Below are positions 16,524-24,707 of a DNA stretch of 64,000 nucleotides, piece by piece. The stretch's first letter is position 1. Every line of letters begins with the position of its first letter. The stretch is from Lachnospiraceae bacterium KH1T2 (GTDB lineage Bacteria > Bacillota > Clostridia > Lachnospirales > Lachnospiraceae): positions 23,625-87,624 of the forward strand of contig FOSY01000015.1 of the NCBI GenBank assembly GCA_900114405.1. The letters run 5' to 3'. The notes beneath the pieces were generated by a model. That model searched no databases. It saw only the letters and a program-made list of their open reading frames with translations, and was not told the origin of the DNA. The translations under genes were made by a program, and so were the position numbers.

Positions 16524-17741
16524 ATGGCACGTTTTACATTACCTAGAGATCTCTATCACGGAAAAGGAGCTCTTGAAAATCTTAAGACACTTAAGGGAAA
16601 GAAAGCTATCATTTGTGTAGGCGGCGGCTCTATGAAGAGAGGCGGTTTCCTGCAGAGAGCTGAGGAGTACCTTAAAGAAGCAGGGATGGAAGTTAAGATC
16701 TTCGAAGGTATCGAGTCTGATCCGTCTGTAGAGACAGTAATGAAGGGTGCTGCTGTAATGCAGGAGTTTGGTCCGGACTGGATCGTAGCTATCGGCGGCG
16801 GCTCACCTATTGATGCAGCTAAGGCAATGTGGATCAAGTATGAATACCCGGATTGCACATTTGAAGATATGTGTAAAGTATTCGGCATTCCTGAGCTTCG
16901 TAAGAAGGCTCACTTCTGTGCTATTTCCTCAACATCTGGTACAGCTACAGAGGTTACAGCATTCTCTATCATCACTGATTATGCAAAGGGAATCAAGTAT
17001 CCTATAGCTGACTTTGAGATTACTCCGGATGTTGCTATCGTTGATCCTGAGCTTGCAGAGACAATGCCGAAGAAGCTTGTAGCTCACACTGGTATGGATG
17101 CACTTACACATGCTATCGAGGCATATGTTTCTACAGCAAACAGCGCATATGCTGATTCACTTGCAATTCATGCTATCGAGCTTATCCAGGCAAATCTTGT
17201 AAAGTCATATAATGGCGATATGGAAGCAAGAGATATCATGCACGACGCTCAGTGTCTTGCTGGTATGGCATTCTCAAATGCTCTTCTTGGAATAGTACAC
17301 TCAATGGCTCATAAGACAGGCGCAGTATTTGCTGATCAGGGCGCACACATCATCCATGGTGCTGCAAATGCAATGTATCTTCCAAAGGTAATCGCATTCA
17401 ACGCAAAGGACGAAACAGCTAAGAAGCGCTATGGCGTGATCGCAGATTATATGCACCTTGGCGGAAGCAACGACGATGAGAAGGTTGAGTTACTTATAAA
17501 GTATATCCGTGGAATGAATGATGAACTCAATATTCCTCATTGCATCAAGAACTATGGTGCTGACTCATTCCCAACAGAGCAGGGATTTGTTCCGGAAAAT
17601 ATCTTCAAAGAGAGACTCCATGATATTGCTGCAAATGCAATTCTTGATGCATGCACAGGTTCAAATCCTCGTCAGCCAAGTCAGGAAGAGATGGAGAAGC
17701 TTCTTGAGTGCTGCTACTATGATGCAGAGGTTGATTTTTGA
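16524..17741 (+). CDS. Iron-containing alcohol dehydrogenase (butanol-dehydrogenase type)
   Basis: 405-residue group III iron-dependent alcohol dehydrogenase that reduces aldehydes to alcohols with NAD(P)H in fermentation. The nucleotide-binding GGGSPIDAAKA lies near residue 94 and the metal site is present: Asp in EITPDVAIVDPEL, GMDALTHAIEAYVS, HSMAHKTGAVF and HGAANAMYLPKV. An AGGAGG ribosome site directly precedes the ATG. Codon use is strongly biased (many ATC, AAG, GGC, CTT), suggesting high expression. It is monocistronic, with a promoter, a likely Rex operator and a UUCG-loop terminator. Confidence 0.94.
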   Translation: MARFTLPRDLYHGKGALENLKTLKGKKAIICVGGGSMKRGGFLQRAEEYLKEAGMEVKIFEGIESDPSVETVMKGAAVMQEFGPDWIVAIGGGSPIDAAKAMWIKYEYPDCTFEDMCKVFGIPELRKKAHFCAISSTSGTATEVTAFSIITDYAKGIKYPIADFEITPDVAIVDPELAETMPKKLVAHTGMDALTHAIEAYVSTANSAYADSLAIHAIELIQANLVKSYNGDMEARDIMHDAQCLAGMAFSNALLGIVHSMAHKTGAVFADQGAHIIHGAANAMYLPKVIAFNAKDETAKKRYGVIADYMHLGGSNDDEKVELLIKYIRGMNDELNIPHCIKNYGADSFPTEQGFVPENIFKERLHDIAANAILDACTGSNPRQPSQEEMEKLLECCYYDAEVDF

Positions 17742-17790
17742 TCAATTCAGAGTTGAAATGGCTTTTTGAAAGAGAAATATAAAAGTTTAA

Positions 17791-17822
17791 GGGTAGGTGA
17801 TCTTCGGATCATCTACCCTTTG
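17791..17822 (+). terminator. Terminator of the alcohol dehydrogenase gene
   Basis: Twelve-base stem GGGTAGGTGATC / GATCATCTACCC (one G-T pair) closed by a TTCG tetraloop and followed by TTT. Confidence 0.88.
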
Positions 17823-17887
17823 TCGTTTTAATAGAATGTGTTAATATCAGGGTGAAGTGTTTTTTATCAAAAAGGAGTTTACATAAT

Positions 17888-18676
17888 ATGATTAAATTAA
17901 TAGCGACAGATGTAGACGGAACTCTTGTAAAGGATTCATCACCGGAGGTTTACCCAGAGCTTCTGGATGTGATAAAAGAACTTAGAAAAAAGGATATAAT
18001 CGTTTGTATTGCGAGCGGCAGGCAGTGCCCGAGTATCGAGTGGATGTTTAAGGATATCGCACACGATCTTATCTTCATAGCTGAGAATGGAGCACATATC
18101 AAATGCCGTGGAACTAACATGCATGTCGTCCCGATGAATAGAGAATATTTTGAAGGAATAGTAAGAGAGGCAAGAGAAACAGGCGAGCTTGAGGTAATGG
18201 CGAATGCGCCGGATGTGTGCCTGCTGGAGTCAAAAAATGAAAAGTTCGTCGAGCTTATACGCGATGGATATAAAAATAAATATAGATTGGTTGAGGATAT
18301 CCTTAAAGAGCCGGATGAGATCGTGAAGGTTTCTATATGGAAGCAGCCTTCGGTCAGAGATTTCGGAGAAAAGAAATTTATCCCGGAATGGAAGGATAAA
18401 GTCACAGCGGTAATGGCAGGTGAAGACTGGGTTGATTTCATGGACAGCTCTGTAAATAAAGGCAGTGCGCTTAAGACGATTCAGGACTTTTTCCATATTA
18501 AACCGGAGGAAACAATGGTCTTTGGTGATAATGGAAATGACATCGGAATGTTTAAGGCAGCGGGCGAAAGCTATGCGGTAGAAAATGCCAAGGATTTTGT
18601 AAAGGAAAATGCAAAACATATATGCGGTTCATGGAAGGAAAAAGGTGTACTTAAAGTTCTTAAAGAGCTCCTTTGA
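17888..18676 (+). CDS. Cof-type HAD family phosphatase
   Basis: 262-residue haloacid-dehalogenase hydrolase of the Cof (type IIB) group, which dephosphorylates sugar phosphates or cofactors. Motif I is TDVDGTLVKD (Asp nucleophile near residue 8), motif II CIASGR, and motif IV FGDNGNDIGMF near residue 217. I start it at 17888, preceded by AAGGAG, rather than 36 bases upstream. The substrate is unknown. It converges on the YgjP-like gene with only 8 bases between them. Confidence 0.92.
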   Translation: MIKLIATDVDGTLVKDSSPEVYPELLDVIKELRKKDIIVCIASGRQCPSIEWMFKDIAHDLIFIAENGAHIKCRGTNMHVVPMNREYFEGIVREARETGELEVMANAPDVCLLESKNEKFVELIRDGYKNKYRLVEDILKEPDEIVKVSIWKQPSVRDFGEKKFIPEWKDKVTAVMAGEDWVDFMDSSVNKGSALKTIQDFFHIKPEETMVFGDNGNDIGMFKAAGESYAVENAKDFVKENAKHICGSWKEKGVLKVLKELL

Positions 18677-18684
18677 TAGTCGGC

Positions 18685-19248
18685 TTAATTGCGGGTCATG
18701 CGTTCGATCAAGAGTCCGCCGTTTTCTTTGAGCCACTTTTGACTCTCCCGATAGTCTGGAATTATTGACTTTACAAGAGCCCAAAAGTGTTGGGAATGGT
18801 TCATTTCTATCCTATGACATAATTCATGTACCACGACGTAGCGCTGAACAGACTCAGGTGTAAGCATTAAGAGACAATTAAAGTTGAGATTACCTTTTGC
18901 AGAGCAGCTTCCCCAGCGTGTGCGCTGATTGCGGATAGTGATCCTGCCGACGGAAACACCAAGTTGGGGAGCATATTCGTGTACTAATTCGGGTAATTTT
19001 TTGGAAGCCATATCAGCAAGTTTTTTTAGCTCTTCCATGGTGATCTTTTCACTATTTTCTGAGCTCATCGTCTCTTGACGTGAGCTCATTTTTTTTAAAT
19101 TTTTCTCAATCCATGACCGATTTGATACAACAAAAGAGTTTATAGCTGTATCGGATATGTGATATGGGGCCCGGACAATTATTTCCTGAGAATGTGTTAT
19201 TTCTAAGGCCAATGTTTTGCGTGAACTTCTTATCAATTTTATTTTCAA
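18685..19248 (-). CDS. YgjP-like (DUF45) zinc metallopeptidase-fold protein
   Basis: 187-residue protein with the C-terminal YgjP/SprT-like metallopeptidase domain: RWGSCSAKGNLNFN, then VVHELCHRIEMNHSQHFW, giving HExxH-like zinc ligands (HELCH plus a downstream His). The start is a TTG at 19248 with AGAGGA upstream; it overlaps the preceding gene's stop as TTGA, so translation is coupled. Substrate unknown. Confidence 0.88.
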   Translation of the reverse strand: MKIKLIRSSRKTLALEITHSQEIIVRAPYHISDTAINSFVVSNRSWIEKNLKKMSSRQETMSSENSEKITMEELKKLADMASKKLPELVHEYAPQLGVSVGRITIRNQRTRWGSCSAKGNLNFNCLLMLTPESVQRYVVVHELCHRIEMNHSQHFWALVKSIIPDYRESQKWLKENGGLLIERMTRN

Positions 19249-19901
19249 AATGATCCTCTTTTTCTTATACCTGCAATAATGCCAAAGATCATTACCGTCC
19301 CGACTATTGCTAATATGGAATTAATTCTGATTTGATTATACTCATACTCACTGAGCTCATTCACAGTATTATAGATTTCATTCTTTATGTCAGACATACT
19401 TTCATATATTTCATCCGGAGTGCGATCACTTTTTTCATAAAAATATTGTTCATCGCAATCCTCATAATCTACTTCGCCCTGCTTATAAATATGATCAAAT
19501 GGATTTTCCTTGAATTCATCAAGTTCGAACAATGAACAATCTGCATAAAGATCATCTACAATATGATATTTTATATTTGCATATTCCGGTAATGTATCAT
19601 TATTATAACAAGTTATTTTGTAATTTTCTGCTTCGAAGCCATAATAGAATTTTGGAGTGATAGGGTCATCAACATATTTTGTATATCCAACTTCTGTATC
19701 TGCCCACAAATTACTTTTAGGAAGCAGATACCAGAATTGACGCTGTGTATCACTTTCCTTTGTTGAAAGCATCACGCTTTTTATCATCCATATAGGCTTA
19801 TTTCCGCCGGGCGCATCGATCATAAATACAAACTTATACAACACCAGTACTGCTGCAGCCAAAAGTATTGCTGACAGTATATTCAACTTTTTTTCAGACA
19901 T
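19245..19901 (-). CDS. Hypothetical protein with two membrane helices
   Basis: 218-residue protein not assigned to a family. It has an N-terminal membrane helix (about residues 7-28, LNILSAILLAAAVLVLYKFVF), an extracytoplasmic acidic, Tyr-rich middle, and a C-terminal helix (about 195-212) followed by a basic tail. It lies 48 bases after the 450-residue gene at 19950 and overlaps the peptidase gene. One possibility is a membrane partner or immunity protein for the upstream product, but this is inference from position only. Confidence 0.6.
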   Translation of the reverse strand: MSEKKLNILSAILLAAAVLVLYKFVFMIDAPGGNKPIWMIKSVMLSTKESDTQRQFWYLLPKSNLWADTEVGYTKYVDDPITPKFYYGFEAENYKITCYNNDTLPEYANIKYHIVDDLYADCSLFELDEFKENPFDHIYKQGEVDYEDCDEQYFYEKSDRTPDEIYESMSDIKNEIYNTVNELSEYEYNQIRINSILAIVGTVMIFGIIAGIRKRGSF

Positions 19902-19949
19902 TTTTCTCCAACTTTCCTTAAATGTAATTATTAGTGATCCGTACGTTAC

Positions 19950-21299
19950 TTAATCTTCAAGATTATTTTTTCCTTCATACAAAGACTTTCTAAATTTTTG
20001 TATAAGTGGATATTCATATGATTTCAGATTTTTGTTATAGCACGGTTTATAATTTTTCCAATGATGTTCATATTCCATACATACTATATCTGTTTCATAC
20101 GGACTAAGTGTCTTTCCTTTAACTATTTCAAGAATTCTATTATATTCTTCATCATTCTTTTTATCTAAGTTTTGTCTGAAAGTACAATTATCATGTATAT
20201 CTTTTTCTATTACAGCTTTTCCCTTCTCGATATCACCGTCACCTAAATTTTTCAAAAATTCCTCTGCTCTGTTTTTATTTCCTGTTCTTATATCGCTATA
20301 ATAATCCTTCATATATTCCATCAAATTTTTACCTTTTGGAACTTTTGAAAAATTATATGCATCTAGATCTGCCTTATAATCATCATTTCCCATACTTGGT
20401 TTTGCTCCATTAACTCCAAATAAATCCCCTGCATAACCGGCATTTTTATCAACATCATATATACCGTTTTGATGACCTGAATATTTTGATGCAGCATAGT
20501 CTGTAAGTGGATCATTGATATTAGCTGCTGCTGTTATGCACATATGTGCAAAATCTGTCTTGCCACCATATCCTTTTGATTTCTCATTTTTATTATCTAA
20601 TTGACATTGAATATGTTGATCCTTTATGGCCTTGACAAATTTTTCATATTCACCATCGGTTAAGCCTAGATTTTTTGGGCTTAATAGAATACTTTCATAT
20701 TGGTCTGGTCCGCTTGCCAAAAGTTCCCATTTCGGTAAATCGAAAATTGAGTCCTTGTGATATACAATTCTTCCCATAAATCTAAAGAATGCCAAATTTC
20801 TTTGATCTTCATTTTTATAAAAAGTCGCCAATTTATCATAAATCTTTTTTATTATTGCAGAGGTTTCTTTATCAAAACCATATTCTGTCTCGAGCATTTC
20901 TTCGATACTTTTATACTCTCCTTGATCTCTGTTTCTGCTATTTTTTGCTTCTGTATTTACTTTAACAGGTGCAGAGACGGTTTTTTTAGTTGATTTGAGA
21001 CTTGAGGTGTTTATTATAGTTTTCTCTGTCGTTTCATATATACATGCCGCATTCTCAAGTGCCTTAGCCAGATTTTTTGTTTTAACGGCTGCTTCATCAC
21101 TTTCTTTTGATATTTTTTCTATAACAGGAACAAGCTTTGCATATTCTGACATAGAGGATAGCACTTTAGTTGTCCTCATTATTCCAATGTTTATCTCGAA
21201 TATCTTATCTGATATTTTATTTAATTCGTCAGCCTGCGATTTACTCGCAGATGTTTTAATAAAAAACTTACTCAAATTATTAATCTCCATTTCTGCCAT
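19950..21299 (-). CDS. Hypothetical protein, possible secreted effector or polymorphic toxin
   Basis: About 449 residues; no family recognised with certainty. The N-terminal 110 residues are helical and low in aromatic residues (MAEMEINNLSKFFIK, then IEKISKESDEAAVKTKNLAK), like the helical targeting domains of type VII/LXG effectors. A linker (about 115-130) leads to a globular C-terminal domain with GGKTDFAHMCITAAANI, YSGHQNGIYDVDKNAGYAGD and HDNCTFRQN. This domain layout resembles polymorphic toxins. The ATG at 21299 is chosen over an upstream TTG (21308); no clear ribosome site was seen. Base composition is lower in GC than its neighbours. No signal peptide. Confidence 0.5.
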   Translation of the reverse strand: MAEMEINNLSKFFIKTSASKSQADELNKISDKIFEINIGIMRTTKVLSSMSEYAKLVPVIEKISKESDEAAVKTKNLAKALENAACIYETTEKTIINTSSLKSTKKTVSAPVKVNTEAKNSRNRDQGEYKSIEEMLETEYGFDKETSAIIKKIYDKLATFYKNEDQRNLAFFRFMGRIVYHKDSIFDLPKWELLASGPDQYESILLSPKNLGLTDGEYEKFVKAIKDQHIQCQLDNKNEKSKGYGGKTDFAHMCITAAANINDPLTDYAASKYSGHQNGIYDVDKNAGYAGDLFGVNGAKPSMGNDDYKADLDAYNFSKVPKGKNLMEYMKDYYSDIRTGNKNRAEEFLKNLGDGDIEKGKAVIEKDIHDNCTFRQNLDKKNDEEYNRILEIVKGKTLSPYETDIVCMEYEHHWKNYKPCYNKNLKSYEYPLIQKFRKSLYEGKNNLED

Positions 21300-21364
21300 C
21301 TGTGGCAATTTTTATATTCTGTAACTGGTTCGAATGATATCACTTTTTTTCTTTTTTTTGTGAA

Positions 21365-21517
21365 AAATGGTATGAACGTACCCTCGAAATGGTATGAATT
21401 GACGTTTACATAATATTTTGTATTTTATTTCGCTGTATAAAAGCACGATTGCATACAAAAATCTGTTTTGCATAGGGTTACGATTGCTTTTTACAAAGTA
21501 CAAATAAATGCTATGAA
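21365..21517. promoter_or_regulatory. Three 12-base direct repeats in the divergent promoter region
   Basis: AAATGGTATGAA at 21365-21376 and 21387-21398 (22 bases apart, two helical turns), with AAATGCTATGAA at 21506-21517. They lie between the leftward unknown gene and the rightward FIST kinase genes. This suggests a regulator with direct-repeat half sites; none is recognised. Confidence 0.45.
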
Positions 21518-21596
21518 CTGACAGTAAATAGTCCGAAAAATATAGAGAAGATAAAGCTTATTGTCTGCATAGAGTATGAAAACTCAGGAGATATTT

Positions 21597-24500
21597 ATGA
21601 GGCAGTTTTCTTTTGCAGTAGAAAGAAAAGAGGAAGTAAGTCAATTCGTTGAGAAGGTGAAAGCATGCCCAGAATACAAGAATGCATCAGCTGTTCTGGC
21701 GCATTTATATATCGGACTTACGGACAGATCTCTTGCTGAGGAAATAATTAAATTTACGAAAGATGAGTTTCCGGGAGTAAAGGTCGTCGGACACACTAAT
21801 TCAAACAGCATTATAAGTAATGGCGTCAGAAAGATTGCAACAGAAGGGGTAACGTTCCTTCTTTTTGAAAATTCTGACATTGATGTTTTTGAATATGAGT
21901 GTACAAATATGTCACCGGAAAAAGCCGGAGATGAATTTTCACAAAAAGTTAATAGCATGAAGAATGTCAAAGGCATTCAGTTGATCGTAGATACGGTTCA
22001 TGTGGAAGTTCAGTCATTTCTGGATCACCTGTATATAGAAGATGATAATATTCGAATATTCGGAAATGGCGCAGGCGGCGAATATGAAGACATGAATAAA
22101 ATATTCGATTTCACAGATCACATATTAGACGCGGGAATCATTGCTGTGGTTTATAGCGGAGAAGATCTGGAAATCGAAACACTTTATGGTTTTGGCTGGT
22201 GCCCTATAGGAAAAGAGATGACCGTCACCAAGACAAAAGGACTCCAGTTTTTGGCTGAGCTTGATGGTGAGCCGGTTTATGATGTATTTAAGAGATACTT
22301 AAAAGTTAAGAATGATCAGTATTTTGCAAGGAATACGCTTGATTTTCCTTTGATAGTGCACCGGAAATATATGGATGTGGCAAGAGGCTCGCTCGGTCTT
22401 AAAGAGGATGGGAGCCTTATAGTTGCGTCTGGAATCCGTGAAGGGGAGAAAGTTCAGCTTTCCTATGGAAACACACGTGAGATGCTGGAATCAGCGATTG
22501 AAAATGCTAATTGTGCACTTGATTTTCAAGCTCAGGGAATGATCCTGACAGTGTGCGGAAATCGAGAGCAGTATCTGCAGGGAGATGAGGATACTGAAAT
22601 TGAGTATTACAGGATTGCCTGCCCCACTGTGAGCGGTCAGTCTGCATATGGGGAGATTGTAAGAGCGGGGAAGAGTGCAGAACTTCTTAACTGCGCGTTA
22701 GTTTCTATGATGTTTCGCGAAGGAAAGAAAAATGATGAAATCTGTAAGACTAATATTTGCGAGATCAAGAAAGAACGAGTTCATAATATCATTCCATTAT
22801 ATGAGCGTTTATATACGTTTTTGAATGCGGCATCTGTAGAATATGCAGAACTTAAAGAAGCGCAGAAAGAACAGGAACTTAGAAATCAGATAGAAATAGA
22901 AAAAGCTGCAAATGAAGCCAAGTCTACATTCCTTTCAAATATGTCTCATGAGATCAGAACTCCGATAAATGCTGTACTTGGAATGAATGAGATGATATTG
23001 AGAGAATCTCATGAGGAAAGGATACTTGAATATGCGAGAAACATCAGTAATGCAGGAAATACTCTTCTTGGGCTTATTAACGATATATTAGATTTTTCAA
23101 AGATTGAAGCCGGGAAAATGGAGCTTGTGGAAGCAAATTACAGCATTTCGTCGCTTTTAAATGACTTGTATGTGATGATACTTCCAAAGGCAAGGGATAA
23201 GGATCTTGAGCTTACCTTTAATGTAGACCCGCAGATACCGGATGAACTCTACGGAGATGAGATAAGGCTAAGACAGGTAATCTTGAATATAGTCAACAAT
23301 GCAGTTAAGTATACGAGAGAGGGCGGTGTAACGGTCGAAGTGATGCGCCATCCTGTTTCGGATGAAATTGTTGAACTTGAATTTCATATAAAGGACACGG
23401 GTATAGGCATAAAAGAGGAAGATCGTGAAAAGTTATTTATGCCTTTTATGCGAATCGAGGAAAACAGAAACCGCGCGATCGAGGGAACCGGTCTCGGAAT
23501 GAATATTACGATAAGCCTCTTAAAGCTCATGGATTCAAAGCTTGAGGTGGAGTCGGTATATGGAGAAGGCTCTGACTTTTACTTTAAGATAAGGCAGAAG
23601 ATCATAGATGCAAAACCTGTAGGAAACTTTGAGAAACGTGCAAGGGAAGTACTTGCCTTGCAGAAGGTTCATAAAGAGTCATTTATCGCGCCGGAGGCAA
23701 AAATCATGGTGGTGGATGATACGCCGATGAATCTCATGGTATTCACGGGACTTTTGAAGCGTACCCAGATACAGATAGACACAGCTTCAGGCGGTGAAGA
23801 GAGCATAAAAAAGGCTCGGAATAAAAAGTATGACATCATTTTTCTTGATCATCGAATGCCAAAGATGGATGGCTCTGAGGCAATGAGAATTCTAAAAACT
23901 GATGAAAAAGGCATGAATAGAGATACGCCTATAATCATACTTACGGCGAATGCTATTGTCGGAATGAAAGAAAATTTCTTAAAAGAAGGATTTGATGATT
24001 ATCTTTCGAAGCCGATAGATCCTGATGCGCTTGAAGCTATGATAAGGAAATTCCTAGATGAAAGCAAGGTTGTACTAACTGGATATATTGAAGGAGTTAA
24101 TCAGGTGATAAGCTTGATTCCTCAGGATATCAAAAACATCAAAGGAGTGGATATAAAAGCCGGACTTTCTGCTTCGGGCGGGGAAGAAACTTATATAAGA
24201 GTATTAAGAGAGTTAGCCGAAAATTATAAAGGAGTGGAACTAAGGCTTAAAAAAGATGTTTTAGAAGAAGATTTCAAAGATTACGTGATCAAGGTTCATG
24301 CATTGAAAAGTTCGGCAAGGCTTGCAGGAGTTATGGGGCTTTCAAAGCTTGCGGAAAAGCTTGAGCTTGCGGGAGATAAAGGCGACTATGAGCTGATACG
24401 CAGGACAAATGAGGAGCTCTTGGATAATTATAAAAATCTTGCTGAAAAGATTTTTGACGCATTTAAAAATGAAGATATAAAAATGCCTGGGATAACAAGA

Positions 24501-24707
24501 GAAAAACTTGGGGAGGCATATGAGGCAATACGTGAGTGCGTTGCAGCCTTTGATTTTGACAGTGCCGACAGTATTATGAAATCTTTGCTGAAGTATAGAA
24601 TACCGGAGGACAGAAAAGCCGGATTTGAGAAACTGAAGGCATTTATGAATGCTGTAGACAGGGATAAGATTATTGAATTACTCATAAAGGAAAGAGGCAG
24701 CTTATGA
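21597..24707 (+). CDS. FIST-domain hybrid sensor histidine kinase (first of a tandem pair)
   Basis: About 1036-residue cytoplasmic hybrid kinase. Order: FIST N and C domains (about residues 10-390), predicted to sense a small ligand such as an amino acid; a coiled linker; HisKA with the phospho-acceptor in SNMSHEIRTPINAVLGMNEM (about 455); an HATPase with DTGIGIKEED and GTGLGM; a receiver (about 700-820) with VVDDTPMN and FLDHRMPKMDG; and an HPt domain with VHALKSSARLAG. The start at 21597 has AGGAG six bases ahead and aligns with the second kinase (MRQ-S/T). No transmembrane segment. It overlaps the next gene by 4 bases (ATGA). Confidence 0.92.
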   Translation: MRQFSFAVERKEEVSQFVEKVKACPEYKNASAVLAHLYIGLTDRSLAEEIIKFTKDEFPGVKVVGHTNSNSIISNGVRKIATEGVTFLLFENSDIDVFEYECTNMSPEKAGDEFSQKVNSMKNVKGIQLIVDTVHVEVQSFLDHLYIEDDNIRIFGNGAGGEYEDMNKIFDFTDHILDAGIIAVVYSGEDLEIETLYGFGWCPIGKEMTVTKTKGLQFLAELDGEPVYDVFKRYLKVKNDQYFARNTLDFPLIVHRKYMDVARGSLGLKEDGSLIVASGIREGEKVQLSYGNTREMLESAIENANCALDFQAQGMILTVCGNREQYLQGDEDTEIEYYRIACPTVSGQSAYGEIVRAGKSAELLNCALVSMMFREGKKNDEICKTNICEIKKERVHNIIPLYERLYTFLNAASVEYAELKEAQKEQELRNQIEIEKAANEAKSTFLSNMSHEIRTPINAVLGMNEMILRESHEERILEYARNISNAGNTLLGLINDILDFSKIEAGKMELVEANYSISSLLNDLYVMILPKARDKDLELTFNVDPQIPDELYGDEIRLRQVILNIVNNAVKYTREGGVTVEVMRHPVSDEIVELEFHIKDTGIGIKEEDREKLFMPFMRIEENRNRAIEGTGLGMNITISLLKLMDSKLEVESVYGEGSDFYFKIRQKIIDAKPVGNFEKRAREVLALQKVHKESFIAPEAKIMVVDDTPMNLMVFTGLLKRTQIQIDTASGGEESIKKARNKKYDIIFLDHRMPKMDGSEAMRILKTDEKGMNRDTPIIILTANAIVGMKENFLKEGFDDYLSKPIDPDALEAMIRKFLDESKVVLTGYIEGVNQVISLIPQDIKNIKGVDIKAGLSASGGEETYIRVLRELAENYKGVELRLKKDVLEEDFKDYVIKVHALKSSARLAGVMGLSKLAEKLELAGDKGDYELIRRTNEELLDNYKNLAEKIFDAFKNEDIKMPGITREKLGEAYEAIRECVAAFDFDSADSIMKSLLKYRIPEDRKAGFEKLKAFMNAVDRDKIIELLIKERGSL

